A DNA stretch of 64,000 bases from Legionella bononiensis (GCF_016786215.1 NZ_JADOBG010000003.1:62001-126000); one strand, 5' to 3'; positions 27,767-38,784 are shown, numbered from the stretch's first letter. Notes: a model not told the origin generated them from the letters alone. Numbers and translations are program-made.

Positions 27767-29131
27767 TTATAAATAACGCTGATCTATCGAGTGTACCAAT
27801 TGTTGATGAATACCGTTGAATCCTCTGTTACTCATTACTAAAACAGCGTCTCCTTCCCTTACTATTCCAGTAATTTCCTTCACAATCTCATCGTTGTTTT
27901 TACAAATCTTATAAGGACAAGTCCATGCAGACACTGTTTCATTCAAATTAAAATCCTGTGGCTCCAGTACATATGCGCCATCGACAGGTGCCAAAGCATG
28001 CGCCATTTCGCCAGCATGAACACCAGTACGCATAGTATAAGAAGCAAATTCCATGACCGCAAAAATGCGCTGATGCCTTTTGCTACGGGTTAATGCATCA
28101 ATCGTTTTGGTAATGGCCGTAGGATGATGTGCAAAATCATCATATACCGTGATGCCATGACGATTCGATTTTACCTCCAAACGTCTTTTAACCGGTGTAA
28201 AACGCTCCAGGGCCCTTGCGGCAACCTCAGGGCTCACGCCGGCATTGGCACTGGCAGCAATAGCAGCCAAAGCATTCTCCACATTAAACCGTCCAATCAA
28301 ATTCCAATGGATCTCCGCTACTACCTTACCTGAATGACGTACTTTAAATGCTGAGCCACTCTCATCCAGCAGTTCAGCAGCCCAGTCTGCCTCACCCGTC
28401 AGGGATAACTCTTCTACTCGAGAATACTTACCACGAGCTAAAACCTCATTCAACGCTTTGTCATCACCTGGCTTTATAGCAACACCACTGGCTGGGATTG
28501 TTCTTAATAAAAAATGGAATTGCTGTTGAATGGCCGCTAAATCGGGATAAATATCCGCATGATCAAATTCAAGATTATTTAAAACTGCGACTCTTGGTCG
28601 GTAATGCATAAATTTGGGGCGTTTATCAAAAAAAGCAGAGTCATATTCATCCGCTTCGATAACAAACCATGATCCTTTGCCCAGACAGGCACTGGTATTA
28701 AAATCTGTTGCGACGCCACCAATCAAAAAACCAGGATTTAATCCTGCCTGATCGAGTATCCAGGCAATCATAGACGTAGTTGTTGTTTTTCCATGAGTAC
28801 CCGCTACGGCTATAACCTGATATCGAGGTAAAATATTCTCTGCAAGCCATTGTGGACCCGAAGTATAATTTTTGCCAGCTTCAATAACGGCCTCCAAAAC
28901 GGGCATTCCACGTTTGATGGCATTGCCAACGACCACCAAATCTGCTTGCAAAGCCTGTGTGCTGTCTTCATATCCTTCTGTCCAGGTGATACCTTTGGCT
29001 GCAAGCAAATCACTTACAGGCGGATAACAGTTAGCATCACTTCCGGTAACTTTAAATCCAGCATCCCTCGCAAGCAAAGCTAAAGCACTCATGAACGTTC
29101 CACTTAAACCTAATACATGTAAATGTGTCAT
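27767..29131 (-). CDS. mpl: UDP-MurNAc:L-Ala-gamma-D-Glu-meso-DAP ligase
   Basis: This Mur ligase attaches recycled cell-wall tripeptide to UDP-MurNAc. The 454-residue protein has the MurC-like Rossmann start HVLGLSGTFMSALALLARDAGF, the ATP loop AVAGTHGKTTTTSMIAWIL (about residue 108), ADEYDSAFFDKRPKFMHYRP, typical of Mpl rather than MurC, and VYDDFAHHPTAI. Length equals E. coli Mpl (457). It is the last gene of the leftward run, 4 bp after the small membrane protein. Confidence 0.92.
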   Translation of the reverse strand: MTHLHVLGLSGTFMSALALLARDAGFKVTGSDANCYPPVSDLLAAKGITWTEGYEDSTQALQADLVVVGNAIKRGMPVLEAVIEAGKNYTSGPQWLAENILPRYQVIAVAGTHGKTTTTSMIAWILDQAGLNPGFLIGGVATDFNTSACLGKGSWFVIEADEYDSAFFDKRPKFMHYRPRVAVLNNLEFDHADIYPDLAAIQQQFHFLLRTIPASGVAIKPGDDKALNEVLARGKYSRVEELSLTGEADWAAELLDESGSAFKVRHSGKVVAEIHWNLIGRFNVENALAAIAASANAGVSPEVAARALERFTPVKRRLEVKSNRHGITVYDDFAHHPTAITKTIDALTRSKRHQRIFAVMEFASYTMRTGVHAGEMAHALAPVDGAYVLEPQDFNLNETVSAWTCPYKICKNNDEIVKEITGIVREGDAVLVMSNRGFNGIHQQLVHSIDQRYL

Positions 29132-29135
29132 AATT

Positions 29136-29711
29136 TCATCGCCAAAAAGAAACCGTTAATACATTAACTGCAATTAAACCAAAAGCAGCCAAAACAGATT
29201 GAACATTGGTACTGTCCATTGCAGATTTATAGATATAGGCAGTTATTACAAATTGCCATACAGACAAACCCAGAGTTACGAATAAATATATCACAGCAAT
29301 AAATAAAACGAGTGGATTTTTTAAACTGGTATGTTCCAGGTAGGGATCAACTAAAAATAAGGGACTGGCCAATAGATGAATAATGGCATGCGAGGTGCAT
29401 AAACAAGTCACTGTCTGCACCCATCGCGAACCAAGACCTCTAAAATAAAGAATGGCATAAGTATACAATACAAAAGAAAAAACCAAACTTACTGCAATCA
29501 AAGTGGTAAGTAACAAATCATCAGAGAACTCAAATTCTGAAAATCTCCATTGAAGGGTCATTACCAAAGTTAAGAATAGAATACTGATACCCAATAAAAA
29601 ATGCGAATAGGGGGTATTGTCAGGAGTTTCCTGAAACCTGATAAGCTTCCAATAGACTAAAAATAGTGATGCCAGCATAATTAAATCATTTCTTGATAAT
29701 TTTCTTTTCAA
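29136..29711 (-). CDS. Polytopic inner-membrane protein of unknown function
   Basis: The 191-residue protein has five predicted membrane segments (about residues 11-25, 37-55, 66-90, 100-120 and 133-160) and no recognisable catalytic motif. It lies between yhdP and mpl, overlapping the yhdP stop by 26 bp if its TTG start is used; an ATG 11 codons in would remove the overlap but also the basic N-terminus. The position suggests a link to envelope maintenance, which is only inference. Confidence 0.7.
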   Translation of the reverse strand: MKRKLSRNDLIMLASLFLVYWKLIRFQETPDNTPYSHFLLGISILFLTLVMTLQWRFSEFEFSDDLLLTTLIAVSLVFSFVLYTYAILYFRGLGSRWVQTVTCLCTSHAIIHLLASPLFLVDPYLEHTSLKNPLVLFIAVIYLFVTLGLSVWQFVITAYIYKSAMDSTNVQSVLAAFGLIAVNVLTVSFWR

Positions 29712-32700
29712 TGCTCAACTGCTGAACTATAGGTTGATTCCATGGACCCGAAACCTTATAACTATATCCAGTAATTTTCTGCATACTTTGATTAATAATC
29801 TTATTTGCTACCCAGGCAGCAAGACCAGCAATAGGACCACCCGCTATGGTAGCAACTATTGGCAAACTGGCAGTGATGTGGGGCGAAATACTCAAATTCA
29901 AATCATACAATCGACGAACCAAATCAAGATCCCCTTTCATACTGGCGTATGCAACAGGTCCATCAATATAACTGTCCTGTGTATTCATAATGCCCTTTTT
30001 AACGGTAAAATTACCCTTAAATACATCAAAACTGTAGCCTTGATGAGAGAGATCACTAAAGTCGAGTTTCAAACGTCTTGGAATGGTTTGTAGACTCAAA
30101 ATACTTAATAGCTTTCCTAAACCGAGTTTTTCCTCGGTTTCAGGGCTCAAATGAGTTATTCGGCCATTTTTAAGCTGCAGGTACATGGTTCCATTTAATG
30201 AAGCTAAAGAAAAATCATACAAAGTACCATTCCAGCCTCCATTAAATTCCATATCGCCTTTGCTGGCATCAACCGCGGGTGTAATCTGCCAGAGCTCCAG
30301 GCTTTTAGCCAAATCTTTTAAATGCAATTTAACCTGCAATTTCGATTGATTGACCTTTCCTTTCTGTGTCCATTCGCCATTAATATTAACCTGATAAAAT
30401 GATGAATCAATTCTACAGTAATCAATAAACCACCGTTCTGGAGAGGATTGACTCTTCAAGGTCATATTACCGATCCGCTTTGTCCCTATCGAGAAATTAT
30501 CGATACGTAAATTGAGGTTAGGAATGTGATCAGGACTCGATTTATCTGAGCCCTCAGAATAATTTCCCGTTTTTTCAAATGAAGCCAAATGTAAGTACTT
30601 AATAAATCCACTCAGTGAATGTGATGCAGAACGATAAGTCAAATCACCTGATATGTTGTTCTGATTCAGATTAAATGACCAATCTCTTCCAGGAAGGACT
30701 TTAGCTTTCACAGTCATATTATCAAAATGTTGATTGAGAAAACTTAACTTGCCCAATTTGACATTAATTATTCGTAGTTGGTCTAATAAAGAAGTTCCTG
30801 TCTGCTCGGTAGCAAAAGTATCATATACTTTTTTCCATTCATATAAATCAAAACCGGCTAAAGTACCGACTACGGACAAACCCGGTTTATCTTGATAGAT
30901 GGCTTCTGAACTCCCTAATCTGATTTGCCCAGACTTAAATTCAAATGCTCCGTTATGTTCCTGTAACAATACATCTGAACTTAAGCGACCGTTATAATTT
31001 GATCGTAATCGTATTGCTTTTTGAGGATTAAAATCCAGTTTAACTTCCAATGGCACCTGAGTATTAAACGGTTTTCCCATTGGGGAGGGAAGATTAATAG
31101 CTAATCCCTGCAAGTTGGATTTTAGTATAATACTGTCCATATCATTAGGATCATCAGTCATTTTAATTGTCGCATTGACTGAAAACATCCCTTTAAGAAC
31201 CGATAATAAGGGAATATTAAACTGTTTTTTTAATGAATCCACTGTACACTCACCCTCAACGAGTACGGACGTTTCGGGTTCTGGTTTTTTAACGGATTGA
31301 ATTTTGATATTTAAAGGAAAGCCAAATGCATTGGCTACCAAAGCACTATGGGTCACACCGTCTTCATCAAAAGATAAGTCACCGCGTACATCCTCAACTT
31401 TAACTGATCCTACCTGATGTTTCACTGAAACTGTGTTATTTTCAAAAGACAGATCTCCTCTAACGAGGTTATCATCATTTTCAGGATATAAAGGCAGTTC
31501 CACACGTAAATTTAATAAGATCAAACCATCAACTGCCAGCCTTTTTAATGCAGCAAGTTTTTGTTTTAATGGGGATGACATCACAAAATTCATCATTTTT
31601 TGTGCCTGTCCATGGATAATTCCATGAATTAACAGCGTTTCTTTATCCTTGCCAATATCATCAATACGAAAATTCATTTGATTCACTGGAACACCTTGAA
31701 AATCACCATGCACCAGATCAATTTCAAGATTGCGATTTTTTAACCGAATATAACCTTCCAGATCTTTAATTAGCTGCCATTTGGAAGTAATGAATAATTC
31801 CCCTCCGCTGGCATGACTTACTATAGTAAATTCCCCATTATTATTATCAAATGGGAAATCACTAGCCATACCATTCAATCGTATTGTTCCAGTTGCATTG
31901 GCTATTTTTTTGATGTCAGTGGTTAACCATAGATACAATTTAGGTTTCAAATATTCTTTTGGTAGGTACGCAGCCCATTGTTGCAAATTTTTGCCAGAAA
32001 AATCAACATCAAGACGGACATGTCCAACAGATTGCTGGGTTACCTGATCAAGCACACCCTGTGCGCTAATCGTCAAATCAGGTTTGCTTAAAATGAATCG
32101 TTCAATACTTACCCTTAAACCATTGCTTAATTCCTTCCACTCAAATGCTCCATTAAAAAGATCCAATTGCTGTTCGGGATAGTTTTTTATTTTAACAGTA
32201 GTATTCTCTGAATCCAGCTCAAGTCGACCTTCCTCTGGCTGCCAGTTTATTGCACCTGAGAGGTTTTCCACCGCTGGAATAGAATTTATTGGGTTCCAAC
32301 CCAGATGATCAAATCGGGTAAGGATATAATTTACTTCTTTATCCTTTATGAAGACCTGAGTATCAGTCAATACACCATGTGGCTTTGCCTGTAATAAAGG
32401 AAGTAGCGAAGAAGGCCAGTTTATTGCGTCTGTTAACAACGATTCAATAATTATTGATTTGACAAAGATCTGATAACGATGTTCCGATTTGTTGTAGTTA
32501 ATCAACAATTGATTCTCTGGCCAACTGATTCCGGCAGCACGCAATTTAATATGATTGGCCTGAAGCTCCCATCCTGTAACTTTAGGTTTCCATGCTAGAT
32601 TTGCATAGAAAGATTGGATTAACTCACTCGTTTTCCTATTGGTTAAACGCCAGGCTAATCGTTTAAATTTCACCTGAGCCTGAGCTGAAGTAACAGTTCC

Positions 32701-33492
32701 TTTATCCAGATCCAGCCACACAGCTATGTCACCTTTCCCCCCTTCCAATTGCTCAGTGGTTTTTGGAAAAACAGTTTGCCATTGAGCGGGGACTATATGT
32801 TTTGCAGCGAAATAGATTTGCCCTTGAGTATGATCAATATGATTGGGATCAAACCGCAAATCACCCAAGAGTTGAAAATCAGTACTGTCTGTTTGCTCAA
32901 GCCGTGCTTCACCTCTAATCTTGTACCGACCACTTCGATTAACAATGGAGACATTAAGGCCGCTAACCGGAATAATTCCACCATCGCTAAAATAAAAATG
33001 GGCTGAAACGTGTTTGATTATTAACCGTTCTTGTTGGGAAAGCCAACCTAGAATTTGCTGTGTCCGTTCTGGAGTAAATTCATTATCTTTAATTGAAGCG
33101 GGAGAAATACCATCAATTTTCCAATGACCGTCTTTCTCACGGAACATAAGATGGATATCATCTATATAAAGAACTCCCGGCTGAATACGCCAGTACCAAA
33201 GTGATTTGAATAAGTTAATCCCTACCAGCAGCTGCTCCAAATGTAATGCTTTTTCTTTACCATCCTGAATACTCAGATGCTTTAGCTTGAGTACCGGTTG
33301 AAACCAATACCATCCTGTTTCCATCGTTTGAATAGTAACTGGTTGACCTAAAAGAAGAGTTAAATGGTGTTCTACTTCACCTTTATATTGTTTCGCCCAT
33401 GGGGTTAAAGAGCGGAATATGCTTGAAAAAACAGCCGCTAATATAATTAGGATAGCCAGTGCTATCCAGATTTTCTTTATTATATTATTCAC
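29686..33492 (-). CDS. yhdP: YhdP, AsmA-like phospholipid-transport protein
   Basis: This very large inner-membrane-anchored periplasmic protein belongs to the AsmA/bridge-like lipid-transfer group, which in E. coli moves phospholipids to the outer membrane. About 1,268 residues follow an N-terminal membrane anchor (KKIWIALAILIILAAVFSSIF), then beta-rich repeats. The C-terminal AsmA/DUF3971 region contains GKLLSILSLQTIPRRLKLDFSD and an ending with VATIAGGPIAGLAAWVANKI. Length matches E. coli YhdP (1,266). The start is uncertain: I choose a GTG overlapping the fliJ stop by 8 bp; in-frame ATGs 7 and 18 codons upstream would overlap fliJ further. It follows the flagellar genes without a gap. Confidence 0.88.
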   Translation of the reverse strand: MNNIIKKIWIALAILIILAAVFSSIFRSLTPWAKQYKGEVEHHLTLLLGQPVTIQTMETGWYWFQPVLKLKHLSIQDGKEKALHLEQLLVGINLFKSLWYWRIQPGVLYIDDIHLMFREKDGHWKIDGISPASIKDNEFTPERTQQILGWLSQQERLIIKHVSAHFYFSDGGIIPVSGLNVSIVNRSGRYKIRGEARLEQTDSTDFQLLGDLRFDPNHIDHTQGQIYFAAKHIVPAQWQTVFPKTTEQLEGGKGDIAVWLDLDKGTVTSAQAQVKFKRLAWRLTNRKTSELIQSFYANLAWKPKVTGWELQANHIKLRAAGISWPENQLLINYNKSEHRYQIFVKSIIIESLLTDAINWPSSLLPLLQAKPHGVLTDTQVFIKDKEVNYILTRFDHLGWNPINSIPAVENLSGAINWQPEEGRLELDSENTTVKIKNYPEQQLDLFNGAFEWKELSNGLRVSIERFILSKPDLTISAQGVLDQVTQQSVGHVRLDVDFSGKNLQQWAAYLPKEYLKPKLYLWLTTDIKKIANATGTIRLNGMASDFPFDNNNGEFTIVSHASGGELFITSKWQLIKDLEGYIRLKNRNLEIDLVHGDFQGVPVNQMNFRIDDIGKDKETLLIHGIIHGQAQKMMNFVMSSPLKQKLAALKRLAVDGLILLNLRVELPLYPENDDNLVRGDLSFENNTVSVKHQVGSVKVEDVRGDLSFDEDGVTHSALVANAFGFPLNIKIQSVKKPEPETSVLVEGECTVDSLKKQFNIPLLSVLKGMFSVNATIKMTDDPNDMDSIILKSNLQGLAINLPSPMGKPFNTQVPLEVKLDFNPQKAIRLRSNYNGRLSSDVLLQEHNGAFEFKSGQIRLGSSEAIYQDKPGLSVVGTLAGFDLYEWKKVYDTFATEQTGTSLLDQLRIINVKLGKLSFLNQHFDNMTVKAKVLPGRDWSFNLNQNNISGDLTYRSASHSLSGFIKYLHLASFEKTGNYSEGSDKSSPDHIPNLNLRIDNFSIGTKRIGNMTLKSQSSPERWFIDYCRIDSSFYQVNINGEWTQKGKVNQSKLQVKLHLKDLAKSLELWQITPAVDASKGDMEFNGGWNGTLYDFSLASLNGTMYLQLKNGRITHLSPETEEKLGLGKLLSILSLQTIPRRLKLDFSDLSHQGYSFDVFKGNFTVKKGIMNTQDSYIDGPVAYASMKGDLDLVRRLYDLNLSISPHITASLPIVATIAGGPIAGLAAWVANKIINQSMQKITGYSYKVSGPWNQPIVQQLSIEKKIIKK

Positions 33493-33958
33493 CGAAAGGA
33501 TTCGATTGATCATAAGGTTTTTTACTATACCATTGCTTTTGAGCATACTCATCACTTTCTTTTTGATCTTGACGCTCTAATTTGATTTGTTCCGTTTTTT
33601 TAACCCGTTCAATAAGTTTGGCTACACCTTCTTCAGCCGCTTTTGCATGTTTGTAGTTCAACTCCAGCTTACTTCTTGCTTTAGCAAGATGAGCCAAATG
33701 AGAATTCAATTGTATTAGAGCTGTATCTAAATGACTAATAAAATCAATACGATTTCTTAAACGCCCTACTGTGCTGCCCTCATTGCCTATTTGCTCCAAT
33801 TCATGCAAATAATCCTGTCGATACATTACAAGCTGATCATGACGTGATTTATTTTGATTAAATTGTTCTTTGGATTTTATTAATTCCATTAAAGATTGAT
33901 TTGTTATTTCTCTTTTTAACTGAAGTAACTGAATTAAACGTTCCAATCGCTGACTCAT
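33485..33958 (-). CDS. fliJ: Flagellar export chaperone FliJ
   Basis: This is the coiled-coil stalk protein of the flagellar type III export ATPase, which also escorts empty chaperones. The 157-residue protein is nearly all helical and rich in Lys, Glu and Leu (QLLQLKREITNQSLMELIKSKEQ). Sequence conservation is low, as usual for FliJ; the assignment rests on length, coiled-coil character and its place directly after fliI, with which it shares a 1-bp overlap. Confidence 0.82.
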   Translation of the reverse strand: MSQRLERLIQLLQLKREITNQSLMELIKSKEQFNQNKSRHDQLVMYRQDYLHELEQIGNEGSTVGRLRNRIDFISHLDTALIQLNSHLAHLAKARSKLELNYKHAKAAEEGVAKLIERVKKTEQIKLERQDQKESDEYAQKQWYSKKPYDQSNPFGE

Positions 33959-35304
33959 TAATTACCTCCAATAGAGGTTGAAATCAATTGTGAAAGATTT
34001 AAGACACTTTCTTTATAATTTACCTGCTCATTGATGCCCTGGGCTATATACTCTTTAAATCGGTCTATAACCAATATGGCTTTATCCAGCAAAGGATCAC
34101 TTCCCTTTGCATAGGCTCCAAGCAATATCAAATCTTTATTTTTTTCATAGACGGAAACCAGTTTTTTAAATGATAGTGCGTCTTTCATATGCTCTTTAGT
34201 AACTATAGACTGCATCACTCGACTGATTGACGCTTCCGTATCGATAGCGGGATACTGTCCTTCTTCAGCAAGCGTTCTGCTTAAAACAATATGACCATCC
34301 AGGATGGCTCGTGCGGCATCAGCGATCGGATCTTGCAAATCGTCTCCCTCAGTTAATACTGTATAAAATGCCGTTATTGAACCTTTTCCTGGCATGCCAT
34401 TTCCTGCTCGCTCAACTAATTTGGGTAGTTTGGCAAATACGGATGGAGGATACCCTTTAGTTGCTGGTGCTTCTCCAATTGATAAAGCGATTTCTCTTTG
34501 TGCCTGAGCAAATCGAGTCAGTGAATCCATGAGCAGCAGCACATGCTTTCCCTGATCACGAAAATATTCGGCAATGCTGGTGGCGACCTTTGCGCCATGC
34601 AATCGCATTAAAGGACTTTCATCTGCGGGTGCTGCAACGACAACAGCCCTTTTAAGGCCTTCTTCTCCCAGATTAAACTCTATAAACTCCTTTACTTCTC
34701 TACCGCGCTCGCCTATTAAACCGACAACGACCACATCGGCATTCGTATAACGGGTCATCATCCCTAACAAAACGGATTTTCCTACCCCGCTTCCTGCAAA
34801 TAACCCGATTCGTTGCCCCCGGCCTATAGTTAATAAGCCATTGATAGAACGAACTCCAACATCCAGCGGAGTGTCCACTGGGGCTCTTTTTAACGGATTA
34901 ATAATCGGACCAATAAGCGGATAGGAATGGACCAACTCCAGCGAAGGTCCTTCATCAATCAATGCCCCTGAACCATTTAATATACGTCCTAATAATTGAG
35001 GGCCAACTCCTACCTGAGCAGTTCGCCCAGTTGGACTGATAATCATTCCTGGAGCAAGACCTTGTATCGCTCCAATAGACATTAAATACACACTCTCATT
35101 ACTGAACCCTACTACCTCAGCTTCAACTGAACGTGAATCATCTATAGTAACAAGACAACGTGCACCAACAGGTTGATTAAATCCTTTAGCCTCAAGAGTC
35201 AATCCTATAGCACGACTTATCCTGCCACAATGCAATAAACCAGAGTTTTTTTTCTGTGTGATATCTGAAATGATCTGATGTAATTTTGACTTATAAAGAG
35301 TCAT
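33958..35304 (-). CDS. fliI: Flagellum-specific export ATPase FliI
   Basis: This hexameric ATPase energises flagellar protein export at the base of the motor. The 448-residue protein has Walker [16 protein letters not shown] (about residue 167), the Walker B region [18 protein letters not shown] and [18 protein letters not shown], all typical of FliI/F1-beta-like ATPases. The start lies 3 bp after the fliH stop. Neighbours fliH and fliJ complete the ATPase complex. Confidence 0.96.
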   Translation of the reverse strand: MTLYKSKLHQIISDITQKKNSGLLHCGRISRAIGLTLEAKGFNQPVGARCLVTIDDSRSVEAEVVGFSNESVYLMSIGAIQGLAPGMIISPTGRTAQVGVGPQLLGRILNGSGALIDEGPSLELVHSYPLIGPIINPLKRAPVDTPLDVGVRSINGLLTIGRGQRIGLFAGSGVGKSVLLGMMTRYTNADVVVVGLIGERGREVKEFIEFNLGEEGLKRAVVVAAPADESPLMRLHGAKVATSIAEYFRDQGKHVLLLMDSLTRFAQAQREIALSIGEAPATKGYPPSVFAKLPKLVERAGNGMPGKGSITAFYTVLTEGDDLQDPIADAARAILDGHIVLSRTLAEEGQYPAIDTEASISRVMQSIVTKEHMKDALSFKKLVSVYEKNKDLILLGAYAKGSDPLLDKAILVIDRFKEYIAQGINEQVNYKESVLNLSQLISTSIGGN

Positions 35305-35307
35305 TAT

Positions 35308-35949
35308 TTAGTCCTGGTGCTCAATAGAATCGTTAAGGTTGTCTTTATTAATATATTGAGCAAATAAAGTCATCAATCGGGTATGTAGTCTGCCGTCCAA
35401 TTCACTATGCTCTCCCTTTAAATAAAAATCACCTCTATTCAAAGCAGGATCGGCAAATAAAGCATTAGTAATTCCCGGAACTTCTTTATCTCCGATTTCA
35501 GTTTTAACCCACTCAACATCCGAGGGGTTCAGACCCAGAATATTGGATCCACTCAATGAGGGTAATTCATTCTTAATTTCATTGAACAGTGATTTAAATT
35601 TATCGGGATGCACAGTAAGTTCAACCCCAATACAATGTTGGCTTAACCAAATAACCGTTTGAATCAACTCCTGAGTTAACTGTTCATCAAGAAGCTGGAC
35701 GGGATTTTTAAATAAATCCATCCATTGGACCAGTTCCGCCTTTTTTTCATCAATCGCGACCTGCGCCTGTCGCATTCCTTCAGCAAAACCTTGTTCAATT
35801 GCTTCTTGCTTTAAAAGCGCTATTTCATCAACCAACTGTTCTTCCAGATTAATTTCTGGCGTTTCATCACCTTTAGTCCCCTGATAATCCCAGGCATTAA
35901 ACTCGGTGTTTTTGCGTTCCAGGTGAAAAGGTTCAAATTCATTAGACAT
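35308..35949 (-). CDS. fliH: Flagellar assembly protein FliH
   Basis: This is the regulator and peripheral stalk of the FliI ATPase. The 213-residue protein has an acidic N-terminal part, the coiled region with QEAIEQGFAEGMRQAQ (the GxxxG-like FliH repeat region) and a conserved C-terminal V-ATPase E-subunit-like domain (LTVHPDKFKSLF ... NRGDFYLKGEHSELDGRLHTRL). Unlike the rest of the operon, a 214-bp non-coding stretch separates it from fliG. I see no gene or clear promoter in that stretch. Confidence 0.88.
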   Translation of the reverse strand: MSNEFEPFHLERKNTEFNAWDYQGTKGDETPEINLEEQLVDEIALLKQEAIEQGFAEGMRQAQVAIDEKKAELVQWMDLFKNPVQLLDEQLTQELIQTVIWLSQHCIGVELTVHPDKFKSLFNEIKNELPSLSGSNILGLNPSDVEWVKTEIGDKEVPGITNALFADPALNRGDFYLKGEHSELDGRLHTRLMTLFAQYINKDNLNDSIEHQD

Positions 35950-36163
35950 AGGATGAAATACCTTAAATTAAGTTAAATAGGAATACACCGTTAATTACTC
36001 TATCTGTAACTGCTCGGTAAGTGGCGTAATTCCTTTTGTTATTGAGTAATGACATCCATCTGGCGAGAACGACTGAACTCACCAAATAACACACCAACTA
36101 CCATGGCATGAATACATGTATATAACGTGCTGAATAGACGCAATACAACCGTTTCTGGCACGA

Positions 36164-37153
36164 TTAAATCATTTCGTCGCCACCCTTCGAACCAAGTGAG
36201 ATCTTTCCGTCTTCAGCAAGATTTCTGGCAACAGCAAGAATATCTCTTTGCGCACGCTCAACGTCACTTACCTTAACTGGGCCTTGTACTTCAATATCAT
36301 CACGCAACAAATCAGCAGCACGTTTAGACATATTTGAAAAGATTTTATCTCTCGTTGTTTCAGTAGTACCTTTCAATGCCAACTTCAATTGTTCGGAAGT
36401 AATATCCCGCAATAAGGTCTGTACGCTTCGATCGTCCATATCGACTATATTTTCAAAAACAAACATTTTATCGCGAATCTTATCACTCAGCTCTTCATCC
36501 CAATCCTTAATCTTGTCAAGAACCTCTTCTTCCATGGCACCATCCAGAAAGTTAATTACGTCAGCAACCGTTTTAATCCCCCCTACGGATGCTGATTTTC
36601 CTACTGTTTGGCCACTCAATTGTTTTTCAATAACTTTTCCTAATTCAGAAATGGCTTCTGGTTTTACCGTATCAATATTGCACATACGTAACAAAACCTC
36701 AGCACGCTTTTCTGCACTGAAATAGCTGACTACTTCTGCTGATTGTTCACTGTCAAGATGAATTAATATAGTGGCTATAATCTGTGGATGTTCATTACGG
36801 ATGACATCTGCAATTAATCGTCCATCGAGCCACTTTAATCGATTCAAACCGCTGTCTTTATCAGAGACTAAAATCCTGTCTATAAAAGGAGTGGCCTTTT
36901 CTTCGCCCAATGCTTCAATGAGTACAGTTCGTAGATAATGCTCTGTATCTACAGTCAAACTGGTTTGATCCTCGATGGCACTGATAAAATCAATTAAAAC
37001 GGTCTGCATTTTAGCCTTGCTAACTGAACTTAATGTAGACATGGCCATGCCAACTTTTTGAACCTGTCTGGGTTCAAGATGTTTTAATACTTCTGAAGCA
37101 TTTTTCTCACCCATGCTGAGTAACAAAATTGCTGCGCGCTCTATTCCGTCCAT
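36164..37153 (-). CDS. fliG: Flagellar motor switch protein FliG
   Basis: This is the rotor protein that interacts with MotA and sets torque and direction. The 329-residue protein starts GIERAAILLLSMGEKNASEVLKHLEP, contains the EHPQIIATILIHLDSEQSAEVV middle domain, and has the C-terminal torque helix with charged residues (MFVFENIVDMDDRSVQTLLRDI). Length is normal (331 in E. coli). It begins 2 bp after the fliF stop. Confidence 0.95.
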   Translation of the reverse strand: MDGIERAAILLLSMGEKNASEVLKHLEPRQVQKVGMAMSTLSSVSKAKMQTVLIDFISAIEDQTSLTVDTEHYLRTVLIEALGEEKATPFIDRILVSDKDSGLNRLKWLDGRLIADVIRNEHPQIIATILIHLDSEQSAEVVSYFSAEKRAEVLLRMCNIDTVKPEAISELGKVIEKQLSGQTVGKSASVGGIKTVADVINFLDGAMEEEVLDKIKDWDEELSDKIRDKMFVFENIVDMDDRSVQTLLRDITSEQLKLALKGTTETTRDKIFSNMSKRAADLLRDDIEVQGPVKVSDVERAQRDILAVARNLAEDGKISLGSKGGDEMI

Positions 37154-37155
37154 CG

Positions 37156-38784
37156 TTATCCTCTGTCAACCCATGATTTAACAACCTGTGCTACCCGCTT
37201 GGGCTCTTTATCTACTACCTGACGTAATAAACTTAATTGAGATTCATAATCACTTGCATCGCTTAAAGACATTTGGCCATCCAAGCCTAATTCTCCAGCT
37301 ACTTTCGAATTAGTCTGCTCTACATCCTTATTATTGGCCAAAGTTTTAAGCATGGGACGTAACACACCAAAAATCAGGGCAAGTAGAAATAATGCACCTG
37401 AAATTTGTTTTATGATTGACCAAAAACTGTCCTTCTGCCAAAAATGTTCATCGGGTAACCGTTCAATGGGGTCCGGTTTCACAAAATTACTGTTAATAAC
37501 ATTCAAGCTATCGCCACGTTTAACATTCAAACCTATAGCATCGGATACAAGCAGTTTTATTTGCTCGATTTCCTGTGGAGTTAAAGGCTTTTTCTCCATT
37601 TTTTTAGTTTTATCATTCATCACGGCACGATTATCAACTAATACAGCAACAGATAATCGTTTGATGGTACCTGGTTGATTTTTTGTATGACTGACTGTCT
37701 TGTCCAATTCAAAGTTTTTTGTACTTTGGGTGCGAATATCATTCGCTTTACTTTGATCTGTTGTTGTTTGTTGGGGCGCTGCTCCATTAGCCGCATTTTT
37801 AGGTGGAATATTTTTCTGACCAATCGCAGCATTCGGTTGTGGTGTATTTGAAAGAGAACCAGCAACACCACTGGCGTCATTGGTTGCACTTCGTTGTTCC
37901 TGCATGGTCTGCTCACTTCGAAGCGATGACAGTTCAGGATTAAACAATTCCTGTGTCTGTTCATAACTGGTAAAATCAATATCCGCTGAAACTTTCGCTC
38001 GTACTCTGCCGTAGCCCAGAATCGGGGTTAAAATTTCCTGAATTTTTTGTGAATATTGTTGTTCCAAAGTTTGGCGATAATCAAGAAAACGCTCTGTATC
38101 TGAAAATAATGTCTGCCCTGCCCCCTCATTCAGTAACTGGCCATCCTGATCCACTACAGTGACTCTGCTTGCACTCAGACTTGGGATGCTTGAAGCGACC
38201 AGATTGACTATAGCCGCAATCGTGTGTTTTTTAAGCTCCAGGCCTGAATACACGTCGATAAATACTGAGGCACTAGGTTGCTGACTGTCTCTGACAAATG
38301 CTGACTCTCTTGGAATGGCCAAATGAACCCGTGCTGATTTAATGTCATTAAATTTACTGATGGTACGTGCTAACTCTGTTTCAAGAGCCTGTTTGTAGCG
38401 GGCATTTTCCATAAATTGACTGCTGTTAAATGTTCCATTTCCTGCAAACATTCCTTCTGTACCGCTGGAATCACGAGGCAATCCTTCTGCAGCCAGTTTC
38501 AATCGCGCACTTTGTAATTCATCAGCAGGTACTAACAACGTACCATGATTTTGATCAATTTTATACTCAATTCCACTCCGCTCCAGAACAGCCAGCACGT
38601 CCGATGTATCTCGAGGGTTCAATTGACTGTAGAGAGGAATATAACTGGGATCGCGTGACCATAAAACAACGGCCAGACCTATTGCGACGCTTGCGGCCAA
38701 GCCTACCAGCAAACCAATTTGGCGAGGGATAGATAAGCTTGCAAATTTTGCCGCCGCAGTAGAAGCATTATCAGCCAGTGCCAT
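37156..38784 (-). CDS. fliF: Flagellar MS-ring protein FliF
   Basis: This inner-membrane ring is the foundation of the basal body. The 542-residue protein has two membrane segments (about residues 22-42 and 440-460). Between them is the YscJ-like periplasmic part (LVPADELQSARLKLAAEGLP, YKQALETELARTISKFNDIKSARVHLAIP), and the C-terminal FliG-binding tail is SLLRQVVDKEPKRVAQVVKSWV. A Gln/Asn/Ala-rich linker is present near residues 290-350. It is preceded by a 149-bp gap after fliE. Confidence 0.95.
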   Translation of the reverse strand: MALADNASTAAAKFASLSIPRQIGLLVGLAASVAIGLAVVLWSRDPSYIPLYSQLNPRDTSDVLAVLERSGIEYKIDQNHGTLLVPADELQSARLKLAAEGLPRDSSGTEGMFAGNGTFNSSQFMENARYKQALETELARTISKFNDIKSARVHLAIPRESAFVRDSQQPSASVFIDVYSGLELKKHTIAAIVNLVASSIPSLSASRVTVVDQDGQLLNEGAGQTLFSDTERFLDYRQTLEQQYSQKIQEILTPILGYGRVRAKVSADIDFTSYEQTQELFNPELSSLRSEQTMQEQRSATNDASGVAGSLSNTPQPNAAIGQKNIPPKNAANGAAPQQTTTDQSKANDIRTQSTKNFELDKTVSHTKNQPGTIKRLSVAVLVDNRAVMNDKTKKMEKKPLTPQEIEQIKLLVSDAIGLNVKRGDSLNVINSNFVKPDPIERLPDEHFWQKDSFWSIIKQISGALFLLALIFGVLRPMLKTLANNKDVEQTNSKVAGELGLDGQMSLSDASDYESQLSLLRQVVDKEPKRVAQVVKSWVDRG